Source of the DNA: Mangrovicoccus sp. HB161399
Lineage (GTDB): Bacteria > Pseudomonadota > Alphaproteobacteria > Rhodobacterales > Rhodobacteraceae
NCBI RefSeq assembly: GCF_013184745.1
Contig: NZ_JAATVU010000012.1
Coordinates: 62,001 to 126,000, forward strand
Direction of reading: 5' to 3'
DNA: 64,000 nucleotides
Shown: in pieces, positions 51,020 to 59,097 of the stretch
Position numbering within the stretch: the first letter of the stretch is position 1
Layout: each line of letters opens with the position of its first letter
The notes under the pieces: generated by a model
Seen by the model: only the letters and a program-made list of their open reading frames with translations
What the model was told of the DNA's origin: nothing
The model's database searches: none
Made by a program: the position numbers and the translations under genes

Positions 51020-52152
51020 GCCGCCGCCTCCTGCGCGGGAGCCGCCTGGAGTTCCAGGTTCCGCCCGGTCTCCGGGTCGAAGAGGCTCAGCCGCGAGCCG
51101 TCGAAGCCCAGCCGCACCCGGTCGCCCTCGCGCAGCGGGCTCGGCCCGGGAACGTCGGCAGAGACATGCACCTCCGTCCCGTCCGGCGCCTTCGCGTCAA
51201 GCGACACCAGCAGCACATCCGTGTCGCCGCGATGTTCGCGGAAGCGCACCTCGCCCGCCATCGCCGCCCAGCCATCGGCCGGACCGTCGCCCAGAAGATG
51301 CAGCGCCTCGGGCCGCAGCCCGGCCGTCACCGCACCGGCAGGCAATCCGGCATGGTCCGGCGGCAAGGACAGGTACCAGTCCGGCCCCGACAGCACCGGC
51401 CCGGCGGGCCCCTGCTCCAGCCGCGCGGGCAGGAGGTTCATCGGCGGCTCGCCGATGAACTGCGCCACGAAGGTGTTGGCGGGGCGGTCGTAAAGCTCCT
51501 GCGGGCTGCCGACCTGCATCAGTTCGCCCGCATTCATCACCGCGATCACGTCGCACATCGCGATCGCCTCGGTCTGGTCATGGGTGACGAGGATCGAGGT
51601 CAGCCCCTGCAGCTGCTGCAGCCGCTTGATCTCGGTCCTCAGCTCGACCTTCTGGTCTGCATCGAGATGGCTCAGCGGCTCGTCGAAGACGATCACCTCG
51701 GGATTCCTGACCAGCGCGCGGCCGATGGAGACCCGCTGCTGCGCCCCGCCGGAAAGCTTGCGCACCTTCTCGCCCGCGATGCCGTCGAGCCGCAGGAGCT
51801 TCAGGATCGCGCCGACCTTCTCGGCCACCTCCGCCTTCGGCGCGCCGCGGACCCGCAGCGGGAAGGCCACGTTCTCGAAGACCGAGAGATGCGCGTAGAG
51901 CGCGTAATCCTCGAACACCATGGCGATGTTGCGCGCGCCGGGCGGCAGGGACTGCACCTCGCGGCCCGAGAACAGGATGCGCCCCGCGGTAACTTCCTCG
52001 ATCCCCGCGATCATCTTCAGCGTCGTCGACTTGCCGCAGCCCGAGGGGCCGAGCAGTCCCAGCATCTGGCCGGTCGGGCAATGCAGGTCGATGCCGCGCA
52101 CCGCAACGAAGCTGCCGTAATCCTTCTCGAGACTCTCCAGCGAGATGCTCAT
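51016..52152 (-). CDS. Sugar-type ABC transporter ATPase (first of a tandem pair)
   Basis: A 378-residue MalK/UgpC-like ATPase, the first gene of the seven-gene operon. Walker [17 protein letters not shown], signature LSGGAQQRVSIGRALV (GGA for GGQ), Walker B VIVFDEPLSHLD and a C-terminal TOBE domain ending FDPETGRNLELQAAPA. Its promoter region is shared with ggt on the other strand and carries site D of the recurring motif. The order is ATPase, ATPase, binding protein, permease, permease, amidase, aldehyde dehydrogenase. Confidence 0.93.
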   Translation of the reverse strand: MSISLESLEKDYGSFVAVRGIDLHCPTGQMLGLLGPSGCGKSTTLKMIAGIEEVTAGRILFSGREVQSLPPGARNIAMVFEDYALYAHLSVFENVAFPLRVRGAPKAEVAEKVGAILKLLRLDGIAGEKVRKLSGGAQQRVSIGRALVRNPEVIVFDEPLSHLDADQKVELRTEIKRLQQLQGLTSILVTHDQTEAIAMCDVIAVMNAGELMQVGSPQELYDRPANTFVAQFIGEPPMNLLPARLEQGPAGPVLSGPDWYLSLPPDHAGLPAGAVTAGLRPEALHLLGDGPADGWAAMAGEVRFREHRGDTDVLLVSLDAKAPDGTEVHVSADVPGPSPLREGDRVRLGFDGSRLSLFDPETGRNLELQAAPAQEAAA

Positions 52153-52551
52153 CGCGCGGCCTGCCGGTCGTCGCCCGCACGGGCAAGGGGATGGCTCGAC
52201 ATGCGTGTCACTCGTTCCCTGTTAACCTTCGTGAAAGGCTAGCAGCGGGAACTGCACCTGTACATATAATCAGCATACCAATTAAATGGCGCGGCCCGGG
52301 AAAAATCGCGGATTTTTGATGCATGTTGAGAACTTCGGCATTGCGGGGCGGCCGCGATGGCGGAAATCCGGCTAATCCGTACACTGTTGAATGGGCAGGT
52401 CGGGGCATCCGGACCAGGCAGGACGGCGCAGGGACGTGCCCCGCAGGATTTCCGGGATGCGGAAAGCCGCGGGCGCTTTGCCGCTCGACAGCTCGGACGT
52501 GCACTGATTACTTGCGCCGGCAGAGGACAGGCAGACAGGCAGGAGACACCC
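52153..52551. promoter_or_regulatory. Divergent promoter region between the ABC operon and ggt
   Basis: A 399-bp gap with a clear AT-rich island at 52255-52300. It holds site D (52260-52278), including a TATAAT hexamer at 52265-52270. The right half, 52320-52551, is GC-rich and shows no gene; a strong ribosome site AGGAG sits right before ggt. Promoters for both directions are expected around the AT-rich part. Confidence 0.5.
52260..52278. promoter_or_regulatory. Putative shared operator, site D
   Basis: The half-site AATCAGCATAC lies at 52268-52278, and the left half reads GTACATAT. On the minus strand CTGATTAT is followed by TACAGGTGCA, closely like site B's CTGATTAT...TACAGTGCA. It lies about 108 bp before the ATPase start and 275 bp before ggt. 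Confidence 0.45.
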
Positions 52552-54120
52552 ATGCTGAATTCCGCGCTCGGGCTGAAAGGCGCCTTCACCGCCCCGCACC
52601 AGGCCGCAACCCAGGCCGGGCTCGGCGTCCTGGCCGAGGGCGGCTCGGCGATCGAGGCCATGGTCGCCGCGGCGGCCGCCGTGGCCGTCGCCTATCCGCA
52701 CATGAACGGCATCGGCGGCGACGGGTTCTGGCTGATCAAGCGCCCGGGCGAGGCCCCCGTGGGCATTTTCGCCGGCGGCCAGGCGGCCGGGCTGGCAACG
52801 CCGGAGTGGTACCGCGGCCAGGGCCATGCCGCTGCCATCCCCGCCCGCGGCCCGCTGGCCGCGCTGACCGTACCGGGCAGCGTCGGCGGCTGGGGCGCGG
52901 CGCTCGGGCTCTGCGAGCGGCCGATGCCGCTGTCGCGCCTCCTTGCCCCGGCGATCGAGCTGGCCCGCCAGGGCATCGCCGTCACCGGCAACCAGTCGGA
53001 CTGCACCGCCGAAAAGGCGCCGGGCCTGCAGGACGTGCCCGGCTTCGCCGACATCTACATGCCGGGCGGCACGGCCCCGGCGCGCGGCAGCCGCCTGCGC
53101 CAGTCCGCGCTCGGCGCCACGCTGGAGCAGATCGCGCGCTCGGGAACAGCGGACTACTACCGCGGCGACATCGCGGCGACCCATGGCGCCTTCCTCGAGG
53201 CCGCGGGCAGCCCGCTGCGCCGCGCCGACCTCGCCGCATACCGCCCCCAGCACGTGACGCCGCTGACCGTCGAGACCTCGCAGGGACGGCTGTGGAACAT
53301 GACCCCGCCGACCCAGGGCATCGCCTCGCTGACGATCCTCGCGCTGTTCGACCGGCTTGGCGTCACCGAAGCGGAGGGCTTCGCGCATCTCCACGGGCTG
53401 ATCGAGTCGACCAAGCAGGCCTTCATCCGCCGCAACGCCGAACTCGGCGACGGAACCGCCGCGCAGGACTGGCTGGCCCCGGCGGCGCTCGATGCGATGG
53501 CGGCGCAGATCGACCCGGCGCGCGCACTGGCATGGCCCTACGAGCCGAAAGAGGGCGACACGATCTGGATGGGCGCGGCGGACGCCGAGGGGACGGTGGT
53601 CAGCTTCATCCAGAGCGTCTTCTGGGAGTTCGGCTCGGGCCTGACCTGCCCAGAAACCGGCGTCGTGTTCCAGAACCGCGGCGCGGCCTTCTCGCTGGCG
53701 GGCGGGCCGAACGGGCTGGCCCCGGGCAAGCGGCCCTTCCACACGCTGAACCCGGCCATGGCCGAGCTGAAGGACGGGCGGATCCTGTCCTACGGCACGA
53801 TGGGCGGCGAGGGCCAGCCGCAGACCCAGGCTGCCGTCTTCTCGCGCTACGCCATGTTCGGCCAGGGGCTGCAGGCCGCCGTCACGGCGCCGCGCTGGCT
53901 GCTGGGCAAGACCTGGGGCGACGACACCACGACTCTGAAGCTGGAGGACCGGTTCGATCCGTCGCTGGTCGATGCGCTGAAGGCGTCGGGCCACCAGGTC
54001 GAGATGATCCCCGGCTTCTCCGACCTCGCGGGCCATGCCGGCGCGGTGGTGCTGCATCCCGGCGGGCTGCGCGAATCCGCCTCCGACCCGCGCGCCGACG
54101 GCGCGGCGCTGGCGCTGTAG
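52552..54120 (+). CDS. ggt: Gamma-glutamyltransferase family protein
   Basis: A 522-residue N-terminal-nucleophile hydrolase of the GGT family. The N-terminal PHQAATQAGLGVLAEGGSAI and MNGIGGDGFWLI segments, the internal LWNMTPPTQGIASL, and the presumed self-cleavage site just before T337 (KEGDTIWMGAADAEGTVVSF) are all present. After autocleavage that Thr would attack gamma-glutamyl amides. There is no signal peptide, so it acts in the cytoplasm, unlike classic periplasmic GGT. This fits hydrolysis of gamma-glutamyl intermediates or other amides in catabolism. The ATG at 52552 has AGGAG 6 nt upstream; the upstream open frame crosses the promoter. It is followed after 4 bp by a phosphoribosyltransferase gene. 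Confidence 0.9.
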   Translation: MLNSALGLKGAFTAPHQAATQAGLGVLAEGGSAIEAMVAAAAAVAVAYPHMNGIGGDGFWLIKRPGEAPVGIFAGGQAAGLATPEWYRGQGHAAAIPARGPLAALTVPGSVGGWGAALGLCERPMPLSRLLAPAIELARQGIAVTGNQSDCTAEKAPGLQDVPGFADIYMPGGTAPARGSRLRQSALGATLEQIARSGTADYYRGDIAATHGAFLEAAGSPLRRADLAAYRPQHVTPLTVETSQGRLWNMTPPTQGIASLTILALFDRLGVTEAEGFAHLHGLIESTKQAFIRRNAELGDGTAAQDWLAPAALDAMAAQIDPARALAWPYEPKEGDTIWMGAADAEGTVVSFIQSVFWEFGSGLTCPETGVVFQNRGAAFSLAGGPNGLAPGKRPFHTLNPAMAELKDGRILSYGTMGGEGQPQTQAAVFSRYAMFGQGLQAAVTAPRWLLGKTWGDDTTTLKLEDRFDPSLVDALKASGHQVEMIPGFSDLAGHAGAVVLHPGGLRESASDPRADGAALAL

Positions 54121-54124
54121 GGCG

Positions 54125-54793
54125 ATGGAGCCGCACGCCTTCTGGCAATCGGTCGAGGACGGCCCCGCCCCGCCGCCGCCCTATGACGCGCGGTTTCCGG
54201 CGGAACTGCCCGACGGGCGGATCCTCTGGCTGCCGACGCGGCCGCTGGCGGGGACTCCGAATGCGCTGGCTTCGCTGATCCTCAACCAGGCGAGCTTTGC
54301 CGTGGAGGAGACGCTGGCCGCGCATCTGGCGGGCCTGCTGCGGCCGCATGCGCCCGATCTCCTGGTCGGGCTGCCGACGCTGGGGCTGGGGCTGGCCTCG
54401 GCCGTCGCCCGGAAACTCGGGCACGCCCGCTATGTCCCGCTCGGGACCTCGCGCAAGTTCTGGTATGACGAGACCCTGTCGGTGCCCCTGAAATCCGTGA
54501 CCAGCCCGGGCGGCGGCAAGCGGCTCTACCTCGACCCGCGGATGCTGCCGCTGCTCGACGGCGCCCGCATCGCGGTGATCGACGACGCGCTGTCCACGGG
54601 AAGCTCGATGAAGGCGGCGCTCGGCCTGCTGGGCCTGCAGCGGCTGCGCCCGGTGGCGATCGGCGCCGCCATGCTGCAAACCGCGCGCTGGCGCGCCGCG
54701 CTGGACCCGGGCATCCCGGTCTGCGGCGTCTTCCGCTCGCCCCTGCTGGAGCGGCGCGCAGACGGGCTCTGGCCGGTGGCAGAGCCGGATTGA
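54125..54793 (+). CDS. Phosphoribosyltransferase-domain protein
   Basis: A 222-residue type-I phosphoribosyltransferase. The PRPP loop is AVIDDALSTGSSMKAALGLL (residues about 155-174), and the N-terminal part has LLVGLPTLGLGLASAVARKL followed by GTSRKFWYDETLSVPLKS, similar to adenine/xanthine-type enzymes. It would join a base to PRPP or act as a PRPP-linked regulator. It lies 4 bp after ggt and just before a TPP riboswitch, so it is not under that switch but could salvage a pyrimidine or purine released by the ggt-linked pathway. The start ATG at 54125 follows the ggt stop closely; the ribosome site is weak, suggesting coupling. Confidence 0.85.
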   Translation: MEPHAFWQSVEDGPAPPPPYDARFPAELPDGRILWLPTRPLAGTPNALASLILNQASFAVEETLAAHLAGLLRPHAPDLLVGLPTLGLGLASAVARKLGHARYVPLGTSRKFWYDETLSVPLKSVTSPGGGKRLYLDPRMLPLLDGARIAVIDDALSTGSSMKAALGLLGLQRLRPVAIGAAMLQTARWRAALDPGIPVCGVFRSPLLERRADGLWPVAEPD

Positions 54794-54824
54794 CGCCCGC
54801 GCGCGACAGCCTATGATTGCTCCC

Positions 54825-54938
54825 GACGTCAGGGGAGTCCCGCCGCAAGGGACTGAGAGGCCGATATCGGGATGCGCGCATTCCGGGCGAGGCGACCCTT
54901 CGAACCTGACCCGGTTGATGCCGGCGTAGGAAGACCGG
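54825..54938 (+). ncRNA. TPP riboswitch (THI element)
   Basis: The region holds the classic THI-box parts in order: GGGGAGTCCC at 54832-54841, GGGACTGAGAG at 54850-54860, then GACCCTTCGAACCTGACC at 54894-54911 and the closing CGGTTGATGCCGGCGTAGG. These are the pyrimidine- and pyrophosphate-sensing helices of the thiamine pyrophosphate riboswitch. It lies about 130 bp upstream of thiO and would shut down the thiOSGEF operon when TPP is plentiful, probably by blocking the ribosome site or by a terminator; the sequence after it (GC-rich arms at about 54960-55040) could hold the expression platform. Confidence 0.95.
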
Positions 54939-55066
54939 AGGATTTCCCCGCAGATCACGTGCGGCGGTCCTTTCGGGCCGCTCCCGGCCCCGCGCCCGCC
55001 GCGCAGGTCCGGCGCCGCCCGCTTCCCCGTCCGCCCCGTCCGGGTCCCGCCTAGGGAGGAAACCGG

Positions 55067-56029
55067 ATGGCGCGCGACAATGGAACCGGTGGGCCGATCT
55101 CCGTTCTGGGGGCCGGGGTGGCCGCGCTCTGCACCGCGACCGAGCTGGCCGCGCGCGGGCTGGATGTGGAGCTGATCGCCCCCGAGGACGCGCCCGTCCC
55201 CGCCTCGCGCTTCGCCGGCGGCATGCTCGCCCCGTTCTGCGAGGGCGAGGCCGCGCCCGAGGCCGTCGTCACGGCGGGCCAGACGGCGGTCGACTGGTGG
55301 GCGGCGCATGTGCCGGTGACGCGAAACGGCACGCTGGTCGTCGCCCCGCCGCGCGATGCTGCCGAACTGGACCGTTTCGCCCGCGCCACGCGTGGCCATG
55401 CCCCTGCCGATCCGGGCGCGCTGGAGCCCGATCTCGCGGGCCGCTTCGCCCGCGGGCTCTTTTACAGCACCGAGGCGCATCTCGACCCGCGCGGCGCGCT
55501 CCGCCGCCTGCGCGACGGGCTTGCGGCGCAGGGCGCGGCGATCCATGGCGGCCCGCCGCGGGGACGCATCGTCGATTGCCGCGGGCTGGGGGCGGATGTC
55601 TCCGGACTGCGCGCCGTGCGCGGCGAGATGCTGCTGGTCGAGGCGCCGGACGTGGCGCTGTCGCGCCCGGTGCGGCTGCTGCATCCGCGCTTCCCCTGCT
55701 ACATCGTTCCGCGCGCGCAGAACGTCTTCATGATCGGCGCCACGATGGTAGAGCGCGACGACCCCGGCCCGGTGACGGCCCGCGCCGCAATGGAACTTCT
55801 GTCCGCCGCCTACACGCTGCATCCGGGCTTTGCCGAGGCGCGGATCCTGGAACTTGGCGCGGGCCTGCGCCCGGCCTTTGCCGACAACATGCCTGCCGTG
55901 GTCCGGCAGGGCCGCAACCTGCATGTCAACGGCATGTACCGCCACGGCTTCCTGATGGCGCCGGTGCTGGCGCGGCAGGCGGCCGATCTCATCTTGACCG
56001 ACATAGGGGAGGACACCCATGCGCATTGA
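55067..56029 (+). CDS. thiO: Glycine oxidase for thiazole synthesis (ThiO)
   Basis: A 320-residue FAD enzyme that oxidises glycine to iminoglycine, the C2-N donor for the thiazole ring. The FAD motif is ISVLGAGVAALCTATELAAR at residues 10-28 (with the GxGxxA pattern), and the C-terminal part has HVNGMYRHGFLMAPVLARQ, typical of ThiO. It is the first gene under the TPP riboswitch. The ATG at 55067 follows AGGGAGGAAACCGG, a strong ribosome site. Its 3' end overlaps thiS by 11 bp. Confidence 0.94.
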   Translation: MARDNGTGGPISVLGAGVAALCTATELAARGLDVELIAPEDAPVPASRFAGGMLAPFCEGEAAPEAVVTAGQTAVDWWAAHVPVTRNGTLVVAPPRDAAELDRFARATRGHAPADPGALEPDLAGRFARGLFYSTEAHLDPRGALRRLRDGLAAQGAAIHGGPPRGRIVDCRGLGADVSGLRAVRGEMLLVEAPDVALSRPVRLLHPRFPCYIVPRAQNVFMIGATMVERDDPGPVTARAAMELLSAAYTLHPGFAEARILELGAGLRPAFADNMPAVVRQGRNLHVNGMYRHGFLMAPVLARQAADLILTDIGEDTHAH

Positions 56030-56216
56030 CCTCAACGGAGAACGCGTGACGACCGCGGCTGCGACGCTGGCCGCGCTGGTCGAGGAACGGGGGCATGACG
56101 CCGCCTCGGTGGCGACCGCGCTGGACGGCGCCTTCGTTCCGCGCGGGCTGCGCGGCGCAGCGCTGCTGGAAGACGGTGCGCGGGTGGAAATCCTGTCGCC
56201 GATGCAGGGGGGCTGA
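56019..56216 (+). CDS. thiS: Sulfur carrier protein ThiS
   Basis: A 65-residue ubiquitin-like sulfur carrier, MRIDLNGERVTTAAATLAAL, ending in the required double glycine (MQGG). ThiF adenylates this end and it becomes a thiocarboxylate that feeds sulfur to ThiG. It starts inside the last codons of thiO and is followed by thiG after 3 bp. Confidence 0.94.
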   Translation: MRIDLNGERVTTAAATLAALVEERGHDAASVATALDGAFVPRGLRGAALLEDGARVEILSPMQGG

Positions 56217-56219
56217 GCC

Positions 56220-56978
56220 ATGTTCTACGGCACCGAGCTTCAGAGCCGCCTGATGCTGGGCACGGCGCAATATCCGTCGCCGCAGATCCTGTCGGAGGCC
56301 ATCGCCGCCTCCGGCACGGAGGTCATCACCGTCTCGCTGCGCCGCGAGGGGCGCGAGGGCGGCGCCTTCCGCGAGATCCTGAAGGGCGCCGGCCGCCGCA
56401 TCCTGCCCAACACCGCGGGCTGCCACACGGTGAAGGAGGCGGTCACCACCGCCCACATGGCGCGCGAGCTCTTCGGCACGCCCTGGATCAAGCTGGAGGT
56501 CATCGGCCATGCCGACACGCTGCAGCCCGATCCGTTCGCGCTGGTCGAGGCGGCGCGCATCCTGTGCATGGAGGGGTTCGAGGTCTTCCCCTACACGACC
56601 GAGGACCTGATCCTCGGAGAGAAGCTGATCGAGGCGGGCTGCCGGGTGCTGATGCCCTGGGGCGCGCCCATCGGCTCGGGCCAGGGGCTGCGCAACATCG
56701 AGGGGCTGCGCACGATGCGGGCGCACTTCCCCGGAATGCCGCTGGTGATCGATGCCGGGATCGGCGCACCGAGCCAGGCCGCGCAGGCGATGGAGATGGG
56801 CTTCGACGCGGTGCTGCTGAACACCGCCGTCGCCAAGGCGCTCGACCCGGTGGCGATGGCGCGGGCCTTCTCCGGCGCGGTGGCGGCCGGCCTGGAGGCG
56901 CATCGCGCGGGGCTGATGCCCAGGCGCGACATGGCCGCGGCTTCGACGCCGCTCTTCGGCATGGCGAGCCTGGCATGA
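56220..56978 (+). CDS. thiG: Thiazole synthase ThiG
   Basis: A 252-residue TIM-barrel enzyme. The Schiff-base lysine is K91 in [10 protein letters not shown]; further landmarks are [24 protein letters not shown] and a phosphate-binding loop [19 protein letters not shown]. It builds the thiazole phosphate from deoxyxylulose 5-phosphate, iminoglycine and ThiS thiocarboxylate. Length is normal. Its stop overlaps the thiE start (ATGA). Confidence 0.95.
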   Translation: MFYGTELQSRLMLGTAQYPSPQILSEAIAASGTEVITVSLRREGREGGAFREILKGAGRRILPNTAGCHTVKEAVTTAHMARELFGTPWIKLEVIGHADTLQPDPFALVEAARILCMEGFEVFPYTTEDLILGEKLIEAGCRVLMPWGAPIGSGQGLRNIEGLRTMRAHFPGMPLVIDAGIGAPSQAAQAMEMGFDAVLLNTAVAKALDPVAMARAFSGAVAAGLEAHRAGLMPRRDMAAASTPLFGMASLA

Positions 56979-57586
56979 CGCGGCTCGATCCCTTCTACCT
57001 GATCACCGGCGACGCGGCGGAGCTGGAGCGGATGGTCCCGCTCGGCGTCAGGCTGGTGCAGCTGCGCGCCAAGGACATGGCGGCGCCCGAGCTGCGCCGC
57101 CAGATCGCCCGCGCCCGGGACGTCTGCGCGCGGCACGGCGCGCAGCTTGTCGTCAACGACTACTGGGAACTGGCGCTGGAGCTGGATTGCAACTTCGTCC
57201 ATCTCGGCCAGGAAGACATGGACGCGGCCGATTTCGATGCGCTGCGCCGCGCGGGCATCCGCTTCGGCCTGTCGACCCATGACGAAGCGGAGCTCGAGCG
57301 AGCGCTGTCGCACGGCCCGGACTATGTGGCCCTCGGGCCGGTCTATCCGACGCTGCTGAAGAAGATGAAATGGGGACCGCAGGGGCTGGAGCGGGTGACC
57401 CGCTGGAAGGCGATGGCCGGGGACACGCCGCTCGTGGGCATCGGCGGGCTGACGGTGGACCGGCTGCCCGGGCTCTTCGCAGCCGGCGCCGACAGCGCCG
57501 CGGTGGTCACCGACATCCAGCGCGCCGAGGACCCGGTGGCGCGCTGCCGCGACTGGATCGCCGCGACGCGCGAGATGGCCGCATGA
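56975..57586 (+). CDS. thiE: Thiamine-phosphate synthase ThiE
   Basis: A 203-residue ThiE protein joining the thiazole and pyrimidine phosphates. It starts [13 protein letters not shown] and has [20 protein letters not shown] and [15 protein letters not shown], then [20 protein letters not shown] and [19 protein letters not shown], plus the phosphate loop [11 protein letters not shown]. The [12 protein letters not shown] loop differs slightly from the common TxTKxxP(A/P) loop but is seen in alphaproteobacterial ThiE. Overlaps both neighbours by 4 bp. Confidence 0.93.
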   Translation: MTRLDPFYLITGDAAELERMVPLGVRLVQLRAKDMAAPELRRQIARARDVCARHGAQLVVNDYWELALELDCNFVHLGQEDMDAADFDALRRAGIRFGLSTHDEAELERALSHGPDYVALGPVYPTLLKKMKWGPQGLERVTRWKAMAGDTPLVGIGGLTVDRLPGLFAAGADSAAVVTDIQRAEDPVARCRDWIAATREMAA

Positions 57587-58539
57587 GCCGCTATGACCGC
57601 CAGACCCGCTTGCCGGGCATCGGCGCCGAGGGACAGGCGCGGCTGGCCGCGGCGCGGGTTCTGGTCGTCGGCGCGGGCGGGCTCGGCTCGGCGCTGCTTC
57701 CGCTCCTGGCCGGGGCAGGCGTCGGGCAGCTGCGCATCGTCGACCCGGACGTGGTGGAGGACACGAACCTGCACCGCCAGACGCTCTACCGCATGGCCGA
57801 TCTCGGGCGGCCCAAGGCCGCCGCGGCGGCGGAAGCGCTGGCGGCGCTGAACCCGGACTGCCGGGCGGACCCGCTGGCGGCCCGGCTGGACCCGGCGCTT
57901 GCGCGGGGGGAGGCCGACGGGGTCGACCTGGTGATCGACGCCGCCGACAGTTTCGCCGTGACCTATGCGCTGTCGGATATCTGCCTGGCCGCCGGGCTGC
58001 CCCTGGTCTCGGCCTCGGTCACCGGCTGGCGCGGCTATGCGGGCGGGTTCTGCGGCGGCGCGCCGAGCATCCGCGCGGTCTTTCCCGACCTGCCGCCGCG
58101 GGCGGGCAGCTGCGCCGAGACCGGCGTCATGGGACCCGCCGTCGCCATGCTCGGCAGCCTGCAGGCGCAGATGGCGATTTCCGTCCTGCTCGGCCGCCGC
58201 CCCTCGCCGCTGGGCCAGCTGATGACGCTGGACCTGGAGAACTGGCAGGTCTCGGGCTTCCGCTTCGACGGGGCGCCGGAACCCGAAGCGCCCGGACCGG
58301 AGGTCGTCGCGGCCGCGGATCTCGCGCCGGAAGACCTGGTGGTGGAACTGCGCGGGACGCTCGAGGCGCCGGAACTGCCGGTGCCGCAGGCCCTGCGCTG
58401 CGATCCGGCCGGGGTACCGCAGCTGCGGCCCGGCAACGGGCAGCGCGTCGTCTTCGCCTGCGCGACCGGGCTGCGGGCCTGGCGCGCGGCGCGGGCGCTG
58501 GAAGCTGCCGGGCATACGAGAACCGCGATTCTGGCCTGA
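57583..58539 (+). CDS. thiF: ThiF/MoeB-type adenylyltransferase with short rhodanese-like tail
   Basis: A 318-residue E1-like enzyme that adenylates the ThiS tail. Motifs are [18 protein letters not shown], the ATP loop VLVVGAGGLGSALLPLLAG, the D-x-N-x-x-R-Q box DTNLHRQTLYR and the SCAETGVMGPAVAML segment. The zinc-binding C-x2-C that usually precedes VFPD is absent here: the stretch reads GGAPSIRAVFPDLPP. The C-terminal 80 residues look like a shortened rhodanese with a CATGLRAWRAARAL active loop, so sulfur transfer may be built in. It closes the riboswitch operon. Confidence 0.92.
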   Translation: MSRYDRQTRLPGIGAEGQARLAAARVLVVGAGGLGSALLPLLAGAGVGQLRIVDPDVVEDTNLHRQTLYRMADLGRPKAAAAAEALAALNPDCRADPLAARLDPALARGEADGVDLVIDAADSFAVTYALSDICLAAGLPLVSASVTGWRGYAGGFCGGAPSIRAVFPDLPPRAGSCAETGVMGPAVAMLGSLQAQMAISVLLGRRPSPLGQLMTLDLENWQVSGFRFDGAPEPEAPGPEVVAAADLAPEDLVVELRGTLEAPELPVPQALRCDPAGVPQLRPGNGQRVVFACATGLRAWRAARALEAAGHTRTAILA

Positions 58540-58908
58540 CCGAACTGGAGGCCAGCTTTCGCCTCTCTGCATGGCCGCCATGCAGATGTGGTATTTTCCG
58601 GAACAACTGTGCGCGAAATGCGTACGGTGATATTTTGCCCGCTTCCCGCGCCCCGCGCAGCGCCCGGTCGGCGCGCAGCGCACCTATAACCATATGTTTC
58701 ATAACCATCTTTCCAAATCGCCCATCGAACATGCAAATTTCACCTGCCGATGCGCCCGCTTTCCAGGCAGGATGGAAACCGCGATTTTCCGGTTCCAAAA
58801 CCCGTTCAGCGTCCGCATATTGAGGCCAGCGAGTAGAAGCGGTCTGGAGCCAGCTCCTGGGCATTGCTCGACGGAACCCGAGTGGAAAACCTGTCGAACG
58901 GAGCTGCC
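58540..58908. promoter_or_regulatory. Intergenic region upstream of the THI5-type transporter operon
   Basis: A 369-bp gap with several AT-rich tracts (58610-58640, 58690-58800). It must end the thi operon and start the next one. It has one hairpin (58567-58585) and no THI box, so this transporter operon is not under a visible TPP riboswitch. No gene was seen. Confidence 0.45.
58567..58585 (+). terminator. Hairpin after thiF
   Basis: A perfect 8-bp inverted repeat (CTGCATGG / CCATGCAG) with a 3-nt loop, 28 bp after the thiF stop and followed by a short T-containing tract. It may terminate the thi operon or be an operator dyad. Confidence 0.45.
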
Positions 58909-59067
58909 ATGACCCATCTGCCCGCCCCTCCGGCCCCCGCCATTCCCGGCGGCCATCCCTGTCTCGGCTGCCTTGCCGCAGAGGATGCCGCGAAACGGGA
59001 CTGTGCCCGCGCGCGCCTTCTGGCCGGGGGCCACCTGCCGGACGCGATCGAGACGGCCCGCCGCTAG
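58909..59067 (+). CDS. Small Cys-containing protein of unknown function
   Basis: A 52-residue ORF, MTHLPAPPAPAIPGG then HPCLGCLAAEDAAKRDCARA, ending DAIETARR. It has three cysteines, two in a C-x2-C pair, and a proline-rich start. The ATG has GGAG 5 nt upstream and the gene ends 30 bp before the binding-protein gene, in the same direction, so a leader or accessory role is likely. I do not recognise the family. It could be a metal-binding or redox peptide, or a translated leader; codon structure and the good ribosome site favour a real gene. Confidence 0.45.
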   Translation: MTHLPAPPAPAIPGGHPCLGCLAAEDAAKRDCARARLLAGGHLPDAIETARR

Positions 59068-59097
59068 ACCCCACCAGACCCCGAAAGGTCCATTTCC

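Noticed and set aside
58540-58908. A second TPP riboswitch ahead of the THI5-type transporter
   Set aside because: None of the THI-box strings (GGGACTGAGA, CTTYGAACCTGA or similar) is present here.
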